Shown here: one piece after another, positions 1 through 8,718 of the stretch
How the letters are laid out: each line of letters starts with the position of its first letter
How positions within the stretch are numbered: position 1 is the stretch's first letter
Assembly (NCBI GenBank): GCA_965208965.1
Contig: OZ242384.1
Coordinates: 2,418,001-2,482,000, forward strand
Direction: 5' to 3'
Origin: Bin5 sp965208965
GTDB taxonomy: Bacteria; Chloroflexota; Anaerolineae; Caldilineales; Caldilineaceae
Length of the DNA stretch: 64,000 nt
Notes under the pieces: generated by a model
Told to the model about the DNA's origin: nothing
Seen by the model: only the letters and a program-made list of their open reading frames with translations
Database searches by the model: none
Translations under genes and position numbers: made by a program

Positions 1-683
1 TCCTCCTCTTTATCGACAACATTTTCCGTTTCGTGCAGGCTGGTTCCGAAGTGTCGGCGCTGCTTGGCCGCCTTCCCAGCGCAGTCGGTTACGCCCCCAC
101 GCTCGGTACCGATATGGGTGAGCTGCAGGAGCGCATAACATCCACCAATGTCGGTTCAATTACGTCGATGCAGGCCGTATACGTGCCCGCCGATGACTAC
201 ACCGATCCCGCGCCGGCCACGACGTTCGCCCACCTGGACGCCACAATTACCCTGGAACGCGCCCTTGCCGAGCAGTCGCTCTATCCGGCCATGGACCCGC
301 TCGGCTCCACAAGCCGCATCCTCGACCCGCTCATCGTCGGCGAAGAACATTACAACGTCGCCCGCGAAGTGCAGCAAACTCTCCAGCGCTATCGCGATCT
401 GCAGGACATCATCGCCATCCTCGGCGTCGAGGAGTTGAGCGAAGATGACAAGCTCATCGTCGCCCGCGCCCGCAAGATTCAACGCTTCCTCACCCAGCCG
501 ATGCACGTGGCAGAGGTCTTCACGGGCCAGCCCGGCGAGTATGTCAGAATCGATGATACTGTGAGCGGCTTCCGTGAAATCCTGGACGGCAAGTATGATG
601 ATCTGCCCGAACAGGCCTTCTATATGGTCGGTTCTATCGAAAAAGCGGTCGAGAAGGGCGAGCAGTTGAGGCAGGAAGAATGA
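1..683 (+). CDS. atpD: F1Fo ATP synthase beta subunit, C-terminal part (5' end outside window)
   Basis: Catalytic beta subunit of the F1 head, which makes ATP at the membrane-bound F1Fo complex. The reading frame is open from base 3 and shows about 227 residues: it starts at the Walker B strand (LLFIDNIFR), then the loop with GRLPSAVGY, and ends with the helical domain holding the torque-transmitting motif, here EELSEDDK instead of the usual DELSEED. The N-terminal barrel and P-loop lie off the left edge. The stop overlaps the atpC start by 4 bases (ATGA), showing translational coupling in the usual atp order. The family assignment is secure. Confidence 0.97.
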   Translation, partial: LLFIDNIFRFVQAGSEVSALLGRLPSAVGYAPTLGTDMGELQERITSTNVGSITSMQAVYVPADDYTDPAPATTFAHLDATITLERALAEQSLYPAMDPLGSTSRILDPLIVGEEHYNVAREVQQTLQRYRDLQDIIAILGVEELSEDDKLIVARARKIQRFLTQPMHVAEVFTGQPGEYVRIDDTVSGFREILDGKYDDLPEQAFYMVGSIEKAVEKGEQLRQEE

Positions 684-1117
684 CGATTCAGGTCGAGATC
701 GTAACGCCCAGCCGGCAGTTGTACAGCGGCGAAGTCAAAATGATCACCATGCCCGGCGTCGAGGGCGAGATGGGCGTACTGGCTGGCCATGCCCCCCTGC
801 TCACGACGCTGAATATCGGTGAACTCACCCTGCATAACGCCGGCGGCGAGCCCGAATATATCGCCGTTAGCGGCGGCGTGGTTGAAGTGCTGCCTGACAA
901 GGTGATCGTAATGGCTCGCTCAGCCGAGCGTGCCGACGAAATCGACATCGCCCGCGCCGAAGAGGCCCTGCAACGCGCCGAGGAAGCCCTCCGCACCCGG
1001 CCGGACGAAGATCGCCAACCCGTAGAAATCGCCTACCGCCGCAGCCAGCTGAGACTCAAGGTCGCCCGCCGTCGCCGCCGCACCCGCCCGGGTGTCTTCG
1101 TGGAGGACGAAGGGTAG
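680..1117 (+). CDS. atpC: F1Fo ATP synthase epsilon subunit
   Basis: Epsilon subunit of the central stalk, coupling rotation to catalysis and often acting as an inhibitor of hydrolysis. The 145 residues fit the family length. The N-terminal beta-sandwich carries the typical EGEMGVLAGHAPLL stretch near residues 30-45, followed by a two-helix C-terminal domain (about 90-130). The C-terminus ends in an arginine-rich run and an acidic tail, slightly longer than usual. It starts inside the atpD stop and is followed at once by a strong terminator, so it is the last gene of the atp operon. Confidence 0.95.
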   Translation: MTIQVEIVTPSRQLYSGEVKMITMPGVEGEMGVLAGHAPLLTTLNIGELTLHNAGGEPEYIAVSGGVVEVLPDKVIVMARSAERADEIDIARAEEALQRAEEALRTRPDEDRQPVEIAYRRSQLRLKVARRRRRTRPGVFVEDEG

Positions 1118-1141
1118 CGTCCTTTTGCCGCAAAAAATCAG

Positions 1142-1177
1142 GCCGGGTCTTCGCTTATGAAGGCCCGGCTTTTTTTT
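1142..1177 (+). terminator. Rho-independent terminator of the atp operon
   Basis: An 11-bp stem (GCCGGGTCTTC with GAAGGCCCGGC, one G-T pair), a 6-base loop and eight T residues, starting 24 bases after the atpC stop. Seen directly in the sequence. Confidence 0.92.
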
Positions 1178-1432
1178 CTCTATGCATATCCGTTTATTTC
1201 CGCAAATGGACCTGGGCAAGGGCAAAAACAATGGTTAGGTTTCTTGTCCATTCGGATGGATAATGCCTGACACAAAGTGGAAACTGGTACTGTCGGCTCT
1301 ACCGCCGTACTGCAATGACAATCTGGAAGAGTGCAAAGTAGCGCTGGTTCGCATGAAGCCGTTTAGCACTACCCTGCAAGTGAAGCAAGCGCCATATTAG
1401 TTGAGCTTCAACCAGAGAAGAGGAGACGCTCT
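1178..1432. other. Intergenic stretch upstream of the DapA-like gene
   Basis: No gene is seen here. A GATAAT hexamer at 1259-1264 could be a -10 box, but no good -35 lies 16-18 bases upstream, so no promoter is called. A purine-rich ribosome binding site (AAGAGGAGA) lies just before the 1433 start. Confidence 0.5.
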
Positions 1433-2362
1433 ATGGATCGCAAAAACATCCACGACTGGCTGCGCGGCCCCGTAGTGGCAGTCGCGACACCCTTCCAAGA
1501 GGACTTCTCCCTCGACCTGACCGCCTTACGAGATAATATCCGCTTCATGATCGAAGGCGGCGTCACGACCGGTGACGGCGCCCTGCTGGTTGGCGCAGCA
1601 GGCGGCGAGTTTCCAACTCTCAATGTGAATGAACGCAAAGCGGTCATGGACGCCTCAATTGAGGCCGCCCAGGGCCAGGTGCCCATCATGACCAGTATTC
1701 AGCACACCGATTACCGGGTCATCCTCGACCTCGCCACCTACGCTGAGCAAACCGGTATCGCCGCAGCCCAACTGGGCCAGCTCTACTACTACCCATCCAC
1801 CGAACGTGACATCTACAATCTCTTCAAGCTGGTCGCCGACAATTCCGGTGTAACACTCATGGTCTACCACACGCCCTGGGACGGCATCCACATGAGCCAC
1901 GATCTGCTGACCCGGCTGACGTCGATACCGTCCGTCGGCGCGATCAAGTGGGCCTCAGACGATGTGGCCGCCTTCCGCGACATGATCCTCGCTTTCAAAG
2001 ATAAAGTGGCCATGGTCGATAACGAGGGCCTTCACCTGCTCAGCCACATGTATGGATCACGCGCCTTCGTGACCCACCTCAGCGGCTTTTGGCCGCAATA
2101 TCCCCGCAAGCTCTGGCGCCAGTTGGACGCCGGAAAATACGACGACGCAAACGCGACGCTCGCTGCATTCAAGTGGAAGTGGTCGGCCTGGGTGGAAGAG
2201 GCAGTCAAGTATACCGAGGGCGAGGGACCCTTCATCAAGGCGGCAATGGAAGCGGTAGGCCTCAAGGTCGGCCCGCCGCGCCCGCCCTATACACGCTTAT
2301 CGACCGAGCTCCTTGCCGAACTGCAAACCCTCTTTCGCGAGGCAGGAGTGCCCCGCGTCTGA
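1433..2362 (+). CDS. Dihydrodipicolinate synthase / N-acetylneuraminate lyase family aldolase
   Basis: A class I Schiff-base aldolase of the DapA/NanA superfamily, 309 residues, the normal TIM-barrel length. Visible motifs are the pyruvate-binding GAAGGE at 54-59, the Schiff-base lysine K172 in GAIKWASDD, and Y145 in MVYHTP, which replaces the usual YNxP. The AAGAGGAGA site supports the ATG start. The substrate cannot be read from sequence. It faces, on the opposite strand, an operon with two sialidase-like hydrolases and an importer, which would suit a sugar-acid lyase such as a NanA-type enzyme. True DapA is less likely because no lysine-pathway genes are nearby. Family sure, substrate unknown. 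Confidence 0.85.
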   Translation: MDRKNIHDWLRGPVVAVATPFQEDFSLDLTALRDNIRFMIEGGVTTGDGALLVGAAGGEFPTLNVNERKAVMDASIEAAQGQVPIMTSIQHTDYRVILDLATYAEQTGIAAAQLGQLYYYPSTERDIYNLFKLVADNSGVTLMVYHTPWDGIHMSHDLLTRLTSIPSVGAIKWASDDVAAFRDMILAFKDKVAMVDNEGLHLLSHMYGSRAFVTHLSGFWPQYPRKLWRQLDAGKYDDANATLAAFKWKWSAWVEEAVKYTEGEGPFIKAAMEAVGLKVGPPRPPYTRLSTELLAELQTLFREAGVPRV

Positions 2363-2505
2363 AACTGTTGTGCCGGTCAACTTTGGCGCCTTCGCGTAGC
2401 CCGCGTAAGGCCCATCCACAGTAGCCGTCTGATCCACTACACGCCAGACTTCAGCCCCGTCTTTCATCATGCCCAATGGCACCCTCAACCTCGCCTCCGA
2501 GCAAT

Positions 2506-3486
2506 TTATCTCCTTACCGGCGTCAGGGCGCGCGGATTCAAAGCGTCGTTGAGACCATCGCCGAAGAAGTTGAAGGCAATGATCGCCAGCATCAAGAGGA
2601 TTCCCGGCATCAGCACTAGGTGGGGGTAGTAGCGCCACTGCCCCATGCTCAGAACAATCATGTTACCCCAACTGGCCCCTGGGGGCTGGATGCCGATGCC
2701 GATGAAACTAAGGCTCGACTCATACATCATCGCCCCGCCGAAACTGCTGCTCAGGGCCACGATCACCGGACCGATTGCGTTCGGCACCAGATGGCGCAGA
2801 ATGATCCAGCGTTCCCTTGCCCCCACGCACCGGGCAGCCAGAACAAAATCGGTCGCCCGCAGTGTCAGCACCTGCCCGCGGATCAAGCGGCCAATACCGG
2901 CCCAGCCAATCATCGACAACGCCCCAAACACAACCAGATAATCAATGTAGACCGTGTTGTTGGCAAGCAGGCTGATTCCCTGCGTCTCCTCGAGGCTCCG
3001 CGCCAACCGCAGGACCCAGGGCCTCATCGTCGAGGCCAGCAACATCGCAACCAGAATGTGCGGAAAACTGTCGAACAGGTCAACCGTGCGCACAAACACG
3101 GCATCGGTAAGCCCGCCGCGATAGGCCGCCAGCGTACCGAAAAGGATACCGATAAAATAGGAAATCGAGGTGCTTACCACAGCCACCATGATGGCCGTCC
3201 GTCCACCCCAAAGCAGGCGCGACAGCATGTCACGCCCCAATTCATCCGTACCCAGCAAATGCCCGCGGCTCGGCCCTTGATTGTACGCCCGCAAATCCTG
3301 CTCTAGGTAGTCCTGCGGCGCCAGCAACGGTCCGAAAATGCCGATGAAAAAGACGAAAACAATCACAAATAGGCTGACCATCGCCAGCCTGTTGGCAACC
3401 AACTTGCGCACGGCATCGCGAACGAGGCTACGTTCCTCTTGGCGGAACAGCTGGCTGGCCGCAGACGCCTCGCTGTACATGATCAT
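2506..3486 (-). CDS. ABC importer permease, DppC/OppC type
   Basis: Inner-membrane permease of a peptide/nickel/oligosaccharide-type ABC importer, 326 residues. It has the OppC-type N-terminus with one membrane segment (about 36-56), the family signature GTDELGRD at 79-86, further hydrophobic helices, and the cytoplasmic EAA-like loop (AARCVGARERW) that docks to the ATPase. Its ATG overlaps the stop of the upstream OppB-type gene by 4 bases, so the two are coupled. It is the last gene of the minus-strand operon that starts with the binding protein at 8635. No ATP-binding subunit follows within the window. Confidence 0.93.
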   Translation of the reverse strand: MIMYSEASAASQLFRQEERSLVRDAVRKLVANRLAMVSLFVIVFVFFIGIFGPLLAPQDYLEQDLRAYNQGPSRGHLLGTDELGRDMLSRLLWGGRTAIMVAVVSTSISYFIGILFGTLAAYRGGLTDAVFVRTVDLFDSFPHILVAMLLASTMRPWVLRLARSLEETQGISLLANNTVYIDYLVVFGALSMIGWAGIGRLIRGQVLTLRATDFVLAARCVGARERWIILRHLVPNAIGPVIVALSSSFGGAMMYESSLSFIGIGIQPPGASWGNMIVLSMGQWRYYPHLVLMPGILLMLAIIAFNFFGDGLNDALNPRALTPVRR

Positions 3487-4439
3487 ACCTCCTCGACACG
3501 CCTACCCAGCCGGACGCGCGGGTCGACCAGCCCGTAGGATACGTCAAGGACCAGATTCAGGGTCATGGCGATGACCGCCGCCACCACAGTCGTCGCGAGG
3601 ATCACAGGAAAGTCCCGTGCCACAAAGGATTGAAAACTGAGAGCACCGTAGCCAGGAATGTTGAAGACGCGTTCGACGAAAATGGAGCCCTGCAGGATCC
3701 CCCCGAACAACCCCACGCCGACCGACAGGAGGGGCGTCATTACGTGGCGAAAGATATGCCGCCAAATGACCATTCGTCGCGGCAACCCCTTTGCGTAGGC
3801 CGTGCGCACATAGTCCTGTCGAACTACTTCCAGCACCGCACTCCGCGCCTGCCGCACGATCCCCATCAGCGGCCCCACCGCAATACAGAACGCAGGCAGC
3901 ACAATACGCGCGTCAAAGACGCCGCCCCAGCCGATTGGATTCTTCAAAACAGGGATCACAAGGACAAACAGAATGAGCAGCATCGGCGCCAGTACAAAGG
4001 TAGGGATCGACGACACCACCACCGACGCCGACACAATCGCGTAGTCGACCAGAGAATTCTGTCTCAGGGCCGCGAAAATCCCTAAGGGAACCCCCATCCC
4101 TACCGTTATGATAAAAGCGACGAAACCGAGTTGGACGCTGACAGGCAGCGCGCGCCCGATCATGACCTCGATGGGGCGGCCGCCGGCCCAGATCGACTTG
4201 CCAAAAGTACCGCGCACGAGGCCGGTGACGTAATCGCCGAACTGCACGAGAAACGGACGGTCCAACCCATATTGCCTGCGCAGTGATTCGTAGGCTTCCT
4301 CGCTCAACCTGCCCTGCTGCTCCAGAAAGACACGGATCGGATCGCCAGGGCCGAAATAGGTCAGCGTGAAAGCGATAAAGATGCCAACCAGAAGCGTCGG
4401 TACGATCGCACCCAGACGCCTGATGATGTACCCAATCAC
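3483..4439 (-). CDS. ABC importer permease, DppB/OppB type
   Basis: Partner permease of the OppC-type protein, 318 residues. The N-terminal membrane helix (MIGYIIRRLGAIVPTLL) followed by GPGDP is typical of OppB. About six membrane segments follow, with the EAA-like loop near YAKGLPRRMVIWRHI. It lies downstream of the two sialidase-like genes, about 130 bases after the first one, and ends in a 4-base overlap with the OppC gene. The two permeases should form the heterodimeric channel fed by the lipoprotein at 6926-8635. The substrate may be a peptide or an oligosaccharide; the neighbouring hydrolases favour a glycan. Confidence 0.93.
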   Translation of the reverse strand: MIGYIIRRLGAIVPTLLVGIFIAFTLTYFGPGDPIRVFLEQQGRLSEEAYESLRRQYGLDRPFLVQFGDYVTGLVRGTFGKSIWAGGRPIEVMIGRALPVSVQLGFVAFIITVGMGVPLGIFAALRQNSLVDYAIVSASVVVSSIPTFVLAPMLLILFVLVIPVLKNPIGWGGVFDARIVLPAFCIAVGPLMGIVRQARSAVLEVVRQDYVRTAYAKGLPRRMVIWRHIFRHVMTPLLSVGVGLFGGILQGSIFVERVFNIPGYGALSFQSFVARDFPVILATTVVAAVIAMTLNLVLDVSYGLVDPRVRLGRRVEEV

Positions 4440-4567
4440 TCAGGTTCACCGCCGCTGTCTTGCAGCATCGAACCCCAGGTCCAGCGACAACCCGTTGGGT
4501 ATCCATTCATACAGCATCTATTGCGGGCAGTGCGGCCTGGAATCTTGATCGCAACCTCCCAACAGTC

Positions 4568-5629
4568 CTACTTTCCGTAAAACCAGTCAATTCCGATTCG
4601 CGCCACGTAAATGCCGTCCCGTTTGTGATAGCTGACCAGCGCCATGTCGTTCACAAATGTCAGACTCGGATAGCCATAGTCGTCCTCAGGATCAGAACCG
4701 ATCTCGCGTTCGTGGACCCAGGTGTGGCCTTCATCCGTAGAGATCGCCGAGACGAAGGGCGTCCGCAGTCTATTCTTGGTGTCCGTCGAGCGCAGCAGTA
4801 GCAGGTCGCCGGTAGACGGGATCCGCTTGACGTTGAGTGCCGACGAGTTGCTGGGGAGCTTCAAACTGCGCACATGCTCGCCTGGCGACCAGGTGGCACC
4901 CTCATCTTCGGAGTAGGACCGCACAATGTATTCGCTGTACGTCCGGCACAGCATCATCACTCGCCCGTCACGCAAAAGCACCACGTGCGGCTCCTGCGCC
5001 TCCACCGGCAGCGTATTCACGACGTTCTCAGACTGGTGCCAGGAGTATCCATCGTCGTCGGAGTAGAAAACCAGACTGACGTAGCCGCGATGGTCGCCGC
5101 CTTCTTCCTTGATTTCCCTCTCACAAGGAGCCAGAATCCGGCCGGAGGGCAGTTGGACCAGTTTGTCGTTGAAAATATGGTTTGTGCCGGCATGGGGCGT
5201 CACGATGAGCTGATCGCCCCATGTCGCGCCGTCGTCTGTCGAGCGGCGGTAGTACGTGTGCGCGTAACGCGGCAGCGAGCCGGCAAAGTAAATGTAGGAC
5301 ATGAGCAGCTGCCCGTTCGCCAATCGCAGAAAACTGGGGTGCCAGTACGCCTCTTCTTCGCGACTCGGCTTCGGGCGCGCGACCAAAAGAAACGGCTCTC
5401 CCCAGCTCTTGCCATGGTCATCAGAGATCTGTCCCATTATGTCGCCGACAATGGCGCTGTCGCCAGGGCTGTCATAGTTGCATGTGTAAGAGAGCAACAG
5501 ACGTCCATCGTCGAGCCGCACTATATCCCCCGCATTCCCGCGGTAGCCAAACCTCCGCCTGGGCAACTTCACAACATGGACATCTTCGAAGAGCGTGTCG
5601 GACCCCTGTGCTGCGCAACTGTTATTCAC
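4568..5629 (-). CDS. Sialidase-like BNR/Asp-box protein, tandem copy A
   Basis: A six-bladed beta-propeller hydrolase-like protein, 353 residues. Five Asp-box repeats are visible: SDDHGKSW (69-76), STDDGATW (130-137), SDDDGYSW (190-197), SEDEGATW (240-247) and STDEGHTW (297-304). This is the exo-alpha-sialidase fold, but a classical F/YRIP motif is not obvious, so substrate and even activity are open. No signal peptide is seen, so a cytoplasmic location is likely. It has the same length as copy B (5778-6839), and the last 130 codons are almost identical in DNA. It lies between the binding protein and the permeases, which suggests it acts on the imported glycan. Confidence 0.82.
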   Translation of the reverse strand: MNNSCAAQGSDTLFEDVHVVKLPRRRFGYRGNAGDIVRLDDGRLLLSYTCNYDSPGDSAIVGDIMGQISDDHGKSWGEPFLLVARPKPSREEEAYWHPSFLRLANGQLLMSYIYFAGSLPRYAHTYYRRSTDDGATWGDQLIVTPHAGTNHIFNDKLVQLPSGRILAPCEREIKEEGGDHRGYVSLVFYSDDDGYSWHQSENVVNTLPVEAQEPHVVLLRDGRVMMLCRTYSEYIVRSYSEDEGATWSPGEHVRSLKLPSNSSALNVKRIPSTGDLLLLRSTDTKNRLRTPFVSAISTDEGHTWVHEREIGSDPEDDYGYPSLTFVNDMALVSYHKRDGIYVARIGIDWFYGK

Positions 5630-5664
5630 GATAAGTCACCCGTTACTAGCTGGTCAATGGTGGA

Positions 5665-5703
5665 GGCAGCAGTGGAGAGATGTGGCCAGTCTCCACCACT
5701 GCC
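5665..5703 (-). repeat. Hairpin upstream of sialidase copy A (duplicate of 6877-6917)
   Basis: Arms GGCAGCAGTGGAGA and TCTCCACCACTGCC can form a 14-bp stem with two mismatches and an 11-base loop. It matches the hairpin before copy B, and one G-C pair there is an A-T pair here, a compensating change that suggests the structure matters. Possible roles are an RNA-stabilising or partly terminating element inside the operon. Confidence 0.6.
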
Positions 5704-5765
5704 GCGCAGTCGTCTTATCCCTCGGAATTGTACATCTATTCGGCGTCGGTCCATCGCAACCTTCC
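5690..5765 (-). pseudogene. Remnant of the 3' end of the binding-protein gene
   Basis: This stretch aligns with 6902-6972, the last codons of the solute-binding protein gene, at roughly 80% identity by eye. In the frame that encodes NAEYIYIAEE in the intact gene, it now reads A, E and then a stop. It is therefore a dead copy carried along when the sialidase unit was duplicated. Confidence 0.75.
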
Positions 5766-5777
5766 AGCAGTCGGCAT

Positions 5778-6839
5778 CTATTTGCCGTAAAACCAGTCAA
5801 TTCCGATTCGCGCCACGTAAATGCCGTCCCGTTTGTGATAGCTGACCAGCGCCATGTCGTTCACAAATGTCAGACTCGGATAGCCATAGTCGTCCTCAGG
5901 ATCAGAACCGATCTCGCGTTCGTGGACCCAGGTGTGGCCTTCATCCGTAGAGATCGCCGAGACGAAGGGCGTCCGCAGTTTGTTCTTGGTGTCCGTCGAG
6001 CGCAGCAGTAGCAGGTCGCCGGTAGACGGAATCCGCTTGACGTTGAGTGCCGACGAGTTGATGGAGAGCTTCAAACTGCGCACATGCTCGCCTGGCGACC
6101 AGGTGGCACCCTCATCTTCGGAATAGGACCGGACAATATATTCGCTGTACGTCCGGCACAGCATCATCAGACGGCTATCTTTCAGTGGGACCACGTGCGG
6201 CTCCTGCGCCTCTACCGGCAGCGTATCGACCACGTTCTCCGACTGCCACCAGGAATAGCCGTCGTCGTCGGAGTAGAAAACCAGGCTGACGTAACCGCGG
6301 TGGTCGCCGCCCTCTTCGTTGATCTCCCTCTCGCAGGGTGCGAGAATCCGACCGGAGGGCAGTTGGATCAGTTTGTCGTTGAAAACATGATTCGTGCCGG
6401 CATGGGGCGTAACGATCAACTGATCGCCCCATGTCGCGCCGTCGTCGGTCGAACGGCGGTAGTAAGAGTGCGCGTAACGCGGCAGAGAACCGGCAAAGTA
6501 AATGTAGGACATGAGCAGTTGCCCGTTCACCAGCCGCAGAAAACTGGGGTGCCAGTATCCCTCATCCTTGCGATACGGCTTTGGTCGGGAAATTAGTAGG
6601 AACGGCTCACCCCAGGTCTTGCCCCGCTCATTTGAGACCCGTCCCATGATGTCACCAACGTCGATGCTATCTCCTGGGCTGTCATCGTTGCAGGTGTAAG
6701 AGAGCAACAGACGTCCATCATTGAGCTGTACGATATCGCCCACATTCCCGCGGTAGCCAAACCTCCGCCTGGGCAACTTCACAACATGGACATCTTCGAA
6801 GAAAGCGTCTGAGGTCTCTGCTGATCGAATGGATTGCAT
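5778..6839 (-). CDS. Sialidase-like BNR/Asp-box protein, tandem copy B
   Basis: Paralogue of the 4568-5629 product with the same five Asp boxes in the same places. The frame is open further upstream, but the ATG at 6839 gives exactly 353 residues and begins MQSIRSAETSD, matching copy A, whereas the upstream extension is arginine-rich and overlaps the intergenic hairpin. Compared with copy A, the N-terminal two thirds differ by scattered substitutions, while the C-terminal third is nearly identical in DNA. It probably works on the same or a related substrate. It is the second gene of the binding-protein operon, 86 bases after the lipoprotein stop. Confidence 0.82.
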   Translation of the reverse strand: MQSIRSAETSDAFFEDVHVVKLPRRRFGYRGNVGDIVQLNDGRLLLSYTCNDDSPGDSIDVGDIMGRVSNERGKTWGEPFLLISRPKPYRKDEGYWHPSFLRLVNGQLLMSYIYFAGSLPRYAHSYYRRSTDDGATWGDQLIVTPHAGTNHVFNDKLIQLPSGRILAPCEREINEEGGDHRGYVSLVFYSDDDGYSWWQSENVVDTLPVEAQEPHVVPLKDSRLMMLCRTYSEYIVRSYSEDEGATWSPGEHVRSLKLSINSSALNVKRIPSTGDLLLLRSTDTKNKLRTPFVSAISTDEGHTWVHEREIGSDPEDDYGYPSLTFVNDMALVSYHKRDGIYVARIGIDWFYGK

Positions 6840-6876
6840 TGGTAATCCCGCCCTTGTTTTGCCTTGTCCATTGCCG

Positions 6877-6917
6877 CGGCGGCGGTGGAGAAAGGCCAGA
6901 TCTCTCCACCACCGCCG
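6877..6917 (-). repeat. Hairpin between binding-protein gene and sialidase copy B
   Basis: A 15-bp stem with one mismatch (CGGCGGCGGTGGAGA against TCTCCACCACCGCCG) and an 11-base loop, starting 8 bases after the lipoprotein stop. No T-run follows, so it is more likely an mRNA-stabilising or attenuating element than a full terminator. Such elements are known after binding-protein genes, where they keep the binding protein more abundant than the permeases. Confidence 0.65.
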
Positions 6918-6925
6918 TGTAGTCG

Positions 6926-8635
6926 TCACTCCTCGGCAATGTATATGTATTCGGCGTTGATCCAACGGAAAGTAGGATCGAAGACAACGCCCTTTACCTG
7001 CGGCCTCACTAAGAACCTGCCTTCCGGCCAGTAAAGTGGGATCATCCAGTACTCGCTCCAGACGACATCCACAAACTCCGACCAGGCTCGAATGCGCTCG
7101 GCCTCATCGGGATTCGATTCTATTTCCGCCAATAGCGCGTCGGTTCGTTCATCACCCCAATGCGCATGACGCGTGGATATGAAAGAATCGCTGGCGAAGT
7201 TGTAAGAACCCCAGGCCTGGGCATCCATGGAGAACGTTTCATAGCCATCTTCCCAGATTTGGAACTTCTCTCTTTCGGACTGCTCCATGCTGGAAGCGAC
7301 GGTGATCTGGATCTCGATGCCAGTCGCATCGGCCACCATCTGCTGGACTGCCTGGGCTACCTGTGCCCACTCGGGGTCGGGATAGCGGGACCAGTAGAGA
7401 ATTGGGGGTACGTTTTCGGCGCTGCCGTAAGAGGAATCTGCCACCGCCTGTTTGGCGCGTTCCAGGTCCGGTTGCCAGTGCCCGGGTTGGTCCTCGCGGT
7501 GGAAAGGACCCGAAGGAATGATACCGGTCGCCCTGCGCTGCAGGTTGCGATACACTGTCTCATGGATCAGGTCCAGATCGATTGAGTAGAAGATGGCTTC
7601 GCGGATTTTGGGATCGTTGGTCGGTTCCGCCGCGAGGTCAAATTCGAGCCATTGCAGGCCGGCAATGCCGAAGGTCTGCACATGGTCATTCAAGGGGTGG
7701 TTGGAATCGTTGAGAAACTGGGCGAAGTCAGCAGTGGAAGGCATAGCAATGTCCAACTCGCCACTTTCGTAGAGCACCAACTGGGTCTGCCGGTCCTGAA
7801 TGCCCTTGAACGTCATCTTCTGAAGAAGGGCCTGGGGTCCCAGCGTGTAGTGGGGGTTGGGCACCAGCACGCTCACGTCCTCTTCCGGATCGAAGGATTC
7901 GACCATGAAGGGACCAAAGCCGCCACAGAAGTCGGGATGTTCATGCCAGGGCACTTCCGCCGTTCCAAGTCTGATCTGGGCCGGGTCGAGAAGCCCCCAG
8001 GCGCCCAGGTTGCCCGAGGATGTGACGTCGATGAAAGCCGGCGTCACGCCCTTCAGTTTAACCTGAAGTGTGTGGTCATCCAGCGCGACTAAGCCGCTGA
8101 TCCCGGCGCCGCCCCACTGGTCGAAGTCCCACGGGCCCACGTCGGCGGTTGCTTCCAGGAAGTCTTCAATGCCTTCCACCATGTACCAGGCGTAATCCTT
8201 GGCCCACTTGAACTGGATGTTGAGCCACTCCCAGCCCCATTTGATATCCTCGGCCGTAATCTTCTCACCTGTACACCACTTCAAATCGGGATTCAGGCTG
8301 AAAGTATAAACGGTGCCTTCTTCGTTGACTTCCCAAGATTCGGCAGCCCACGGGCGTATGCTACCGTCAGGATGGCGCTCCAGAAGGCCACCGCCCATGA
8401 CAAGACCGCCATCATACCACGAGCCCTCAGTGAAGTGGCCCGAGAAATAGAATACCCTGCCCATGGTCAGTTCCTGGTTTGCGGCCATGTCGGCCGGCTT
8501 AGCAGGGCCGGTAGATTCCGCGTCGGAGGCCGGCACCTCCTGCGGCGCTTCGGAAGGGACTGCTGCGGGGGCACATGCGGTGAGCAGAATCGACAGAACA
8601 ACGATCAGATTGGCTAGCCTAAGATACTTTCCCAT
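6926..8635 (-). CDS. ABC importer solute-binding lipoprotein, family 5 (peptide/oligosaccharide)
   Basis: Extracytoplasmic binding protein, 569 residues, typical for the DppA/OppA family. The ATG at 8635 is preceded by a near-perfect AAGGAGGA site and starts a lipoprotein signal (MGKYLRLANLIVVLSILLTAC, lipobox LTAC, Cys21), then a Pro/Ala/Ser linker. The frame is open 21 codons further upstream, but that start would bury the signal peptide. The mature part keeps family-5 features, for example WSLNPDLKW-like strands and the conserved region around LDLIHETVYRNL. It leads the operon with two sialidase-like enzymes and OppB/OppC permeases. The bound ligand is unknown. Confidence 0.93.
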   Translation of the reverse strand: MGKYLRLANLIVVLSILLTACAPAAVPSEAPQEVPASDAESTGPAKPADMAANQELTMGRVFYFSGHFTEGSWYDGGLVMGGGLLERHPDGSIRPWAAESWEVNEEGTVYTFSLNPDLKWCTGEKITAEDIKWGWEWLNIQFKWAKDYAWYMVEGIEDFLEATADVGPWDFDQWGGAGISGLVALDDHTLQVKLKGVTPAFIDVTSSGNLGAWGLLDPAQIRLGTAEVPWHEHPDFCGGFGPFMVESFDPEEDVSVLVPNPHYTLGPQALLQKMTFKGIQDRQTQLVLYESGELDIAMPSTADFAQFLNDSNHPLNDHVQTFGIAGLQWLEFDLAAEPTNDPKIREAIFYSIDLDLIHETVYRNLQRRATGIIPSGPFHREDQPGHWQPDLERAKQAVADSSYGSAENVPPILYWSRYPDPEWAQVAQAVQQMVADATGIEIQITVASSMEQSEREKFQIWEDGYETFSMDAQAWGSYNFASDSFISTRHAHWGDERTDALLAEIESNPDEAERIRAWSEFVDVVWSEYWMIPLYWPEGRFLVRPQVKGVVFDPTFRWINAEYIYIAEE

Positions 8636-8718
8636 CAGATTTCCTCCTTGCCATTGAAGAGCCTTCAGGATTTCGAATCTGATTTGCGGGCCTACCACCT
8701 CCCTTCCCTACATGAGCC

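Noticed and set aside
1244..1264. TTGTCC and GATAAT as a promoter for the DapA-like gene
   Set aside because: The two boxes are only 9 bases apart, too close for sigma-70.
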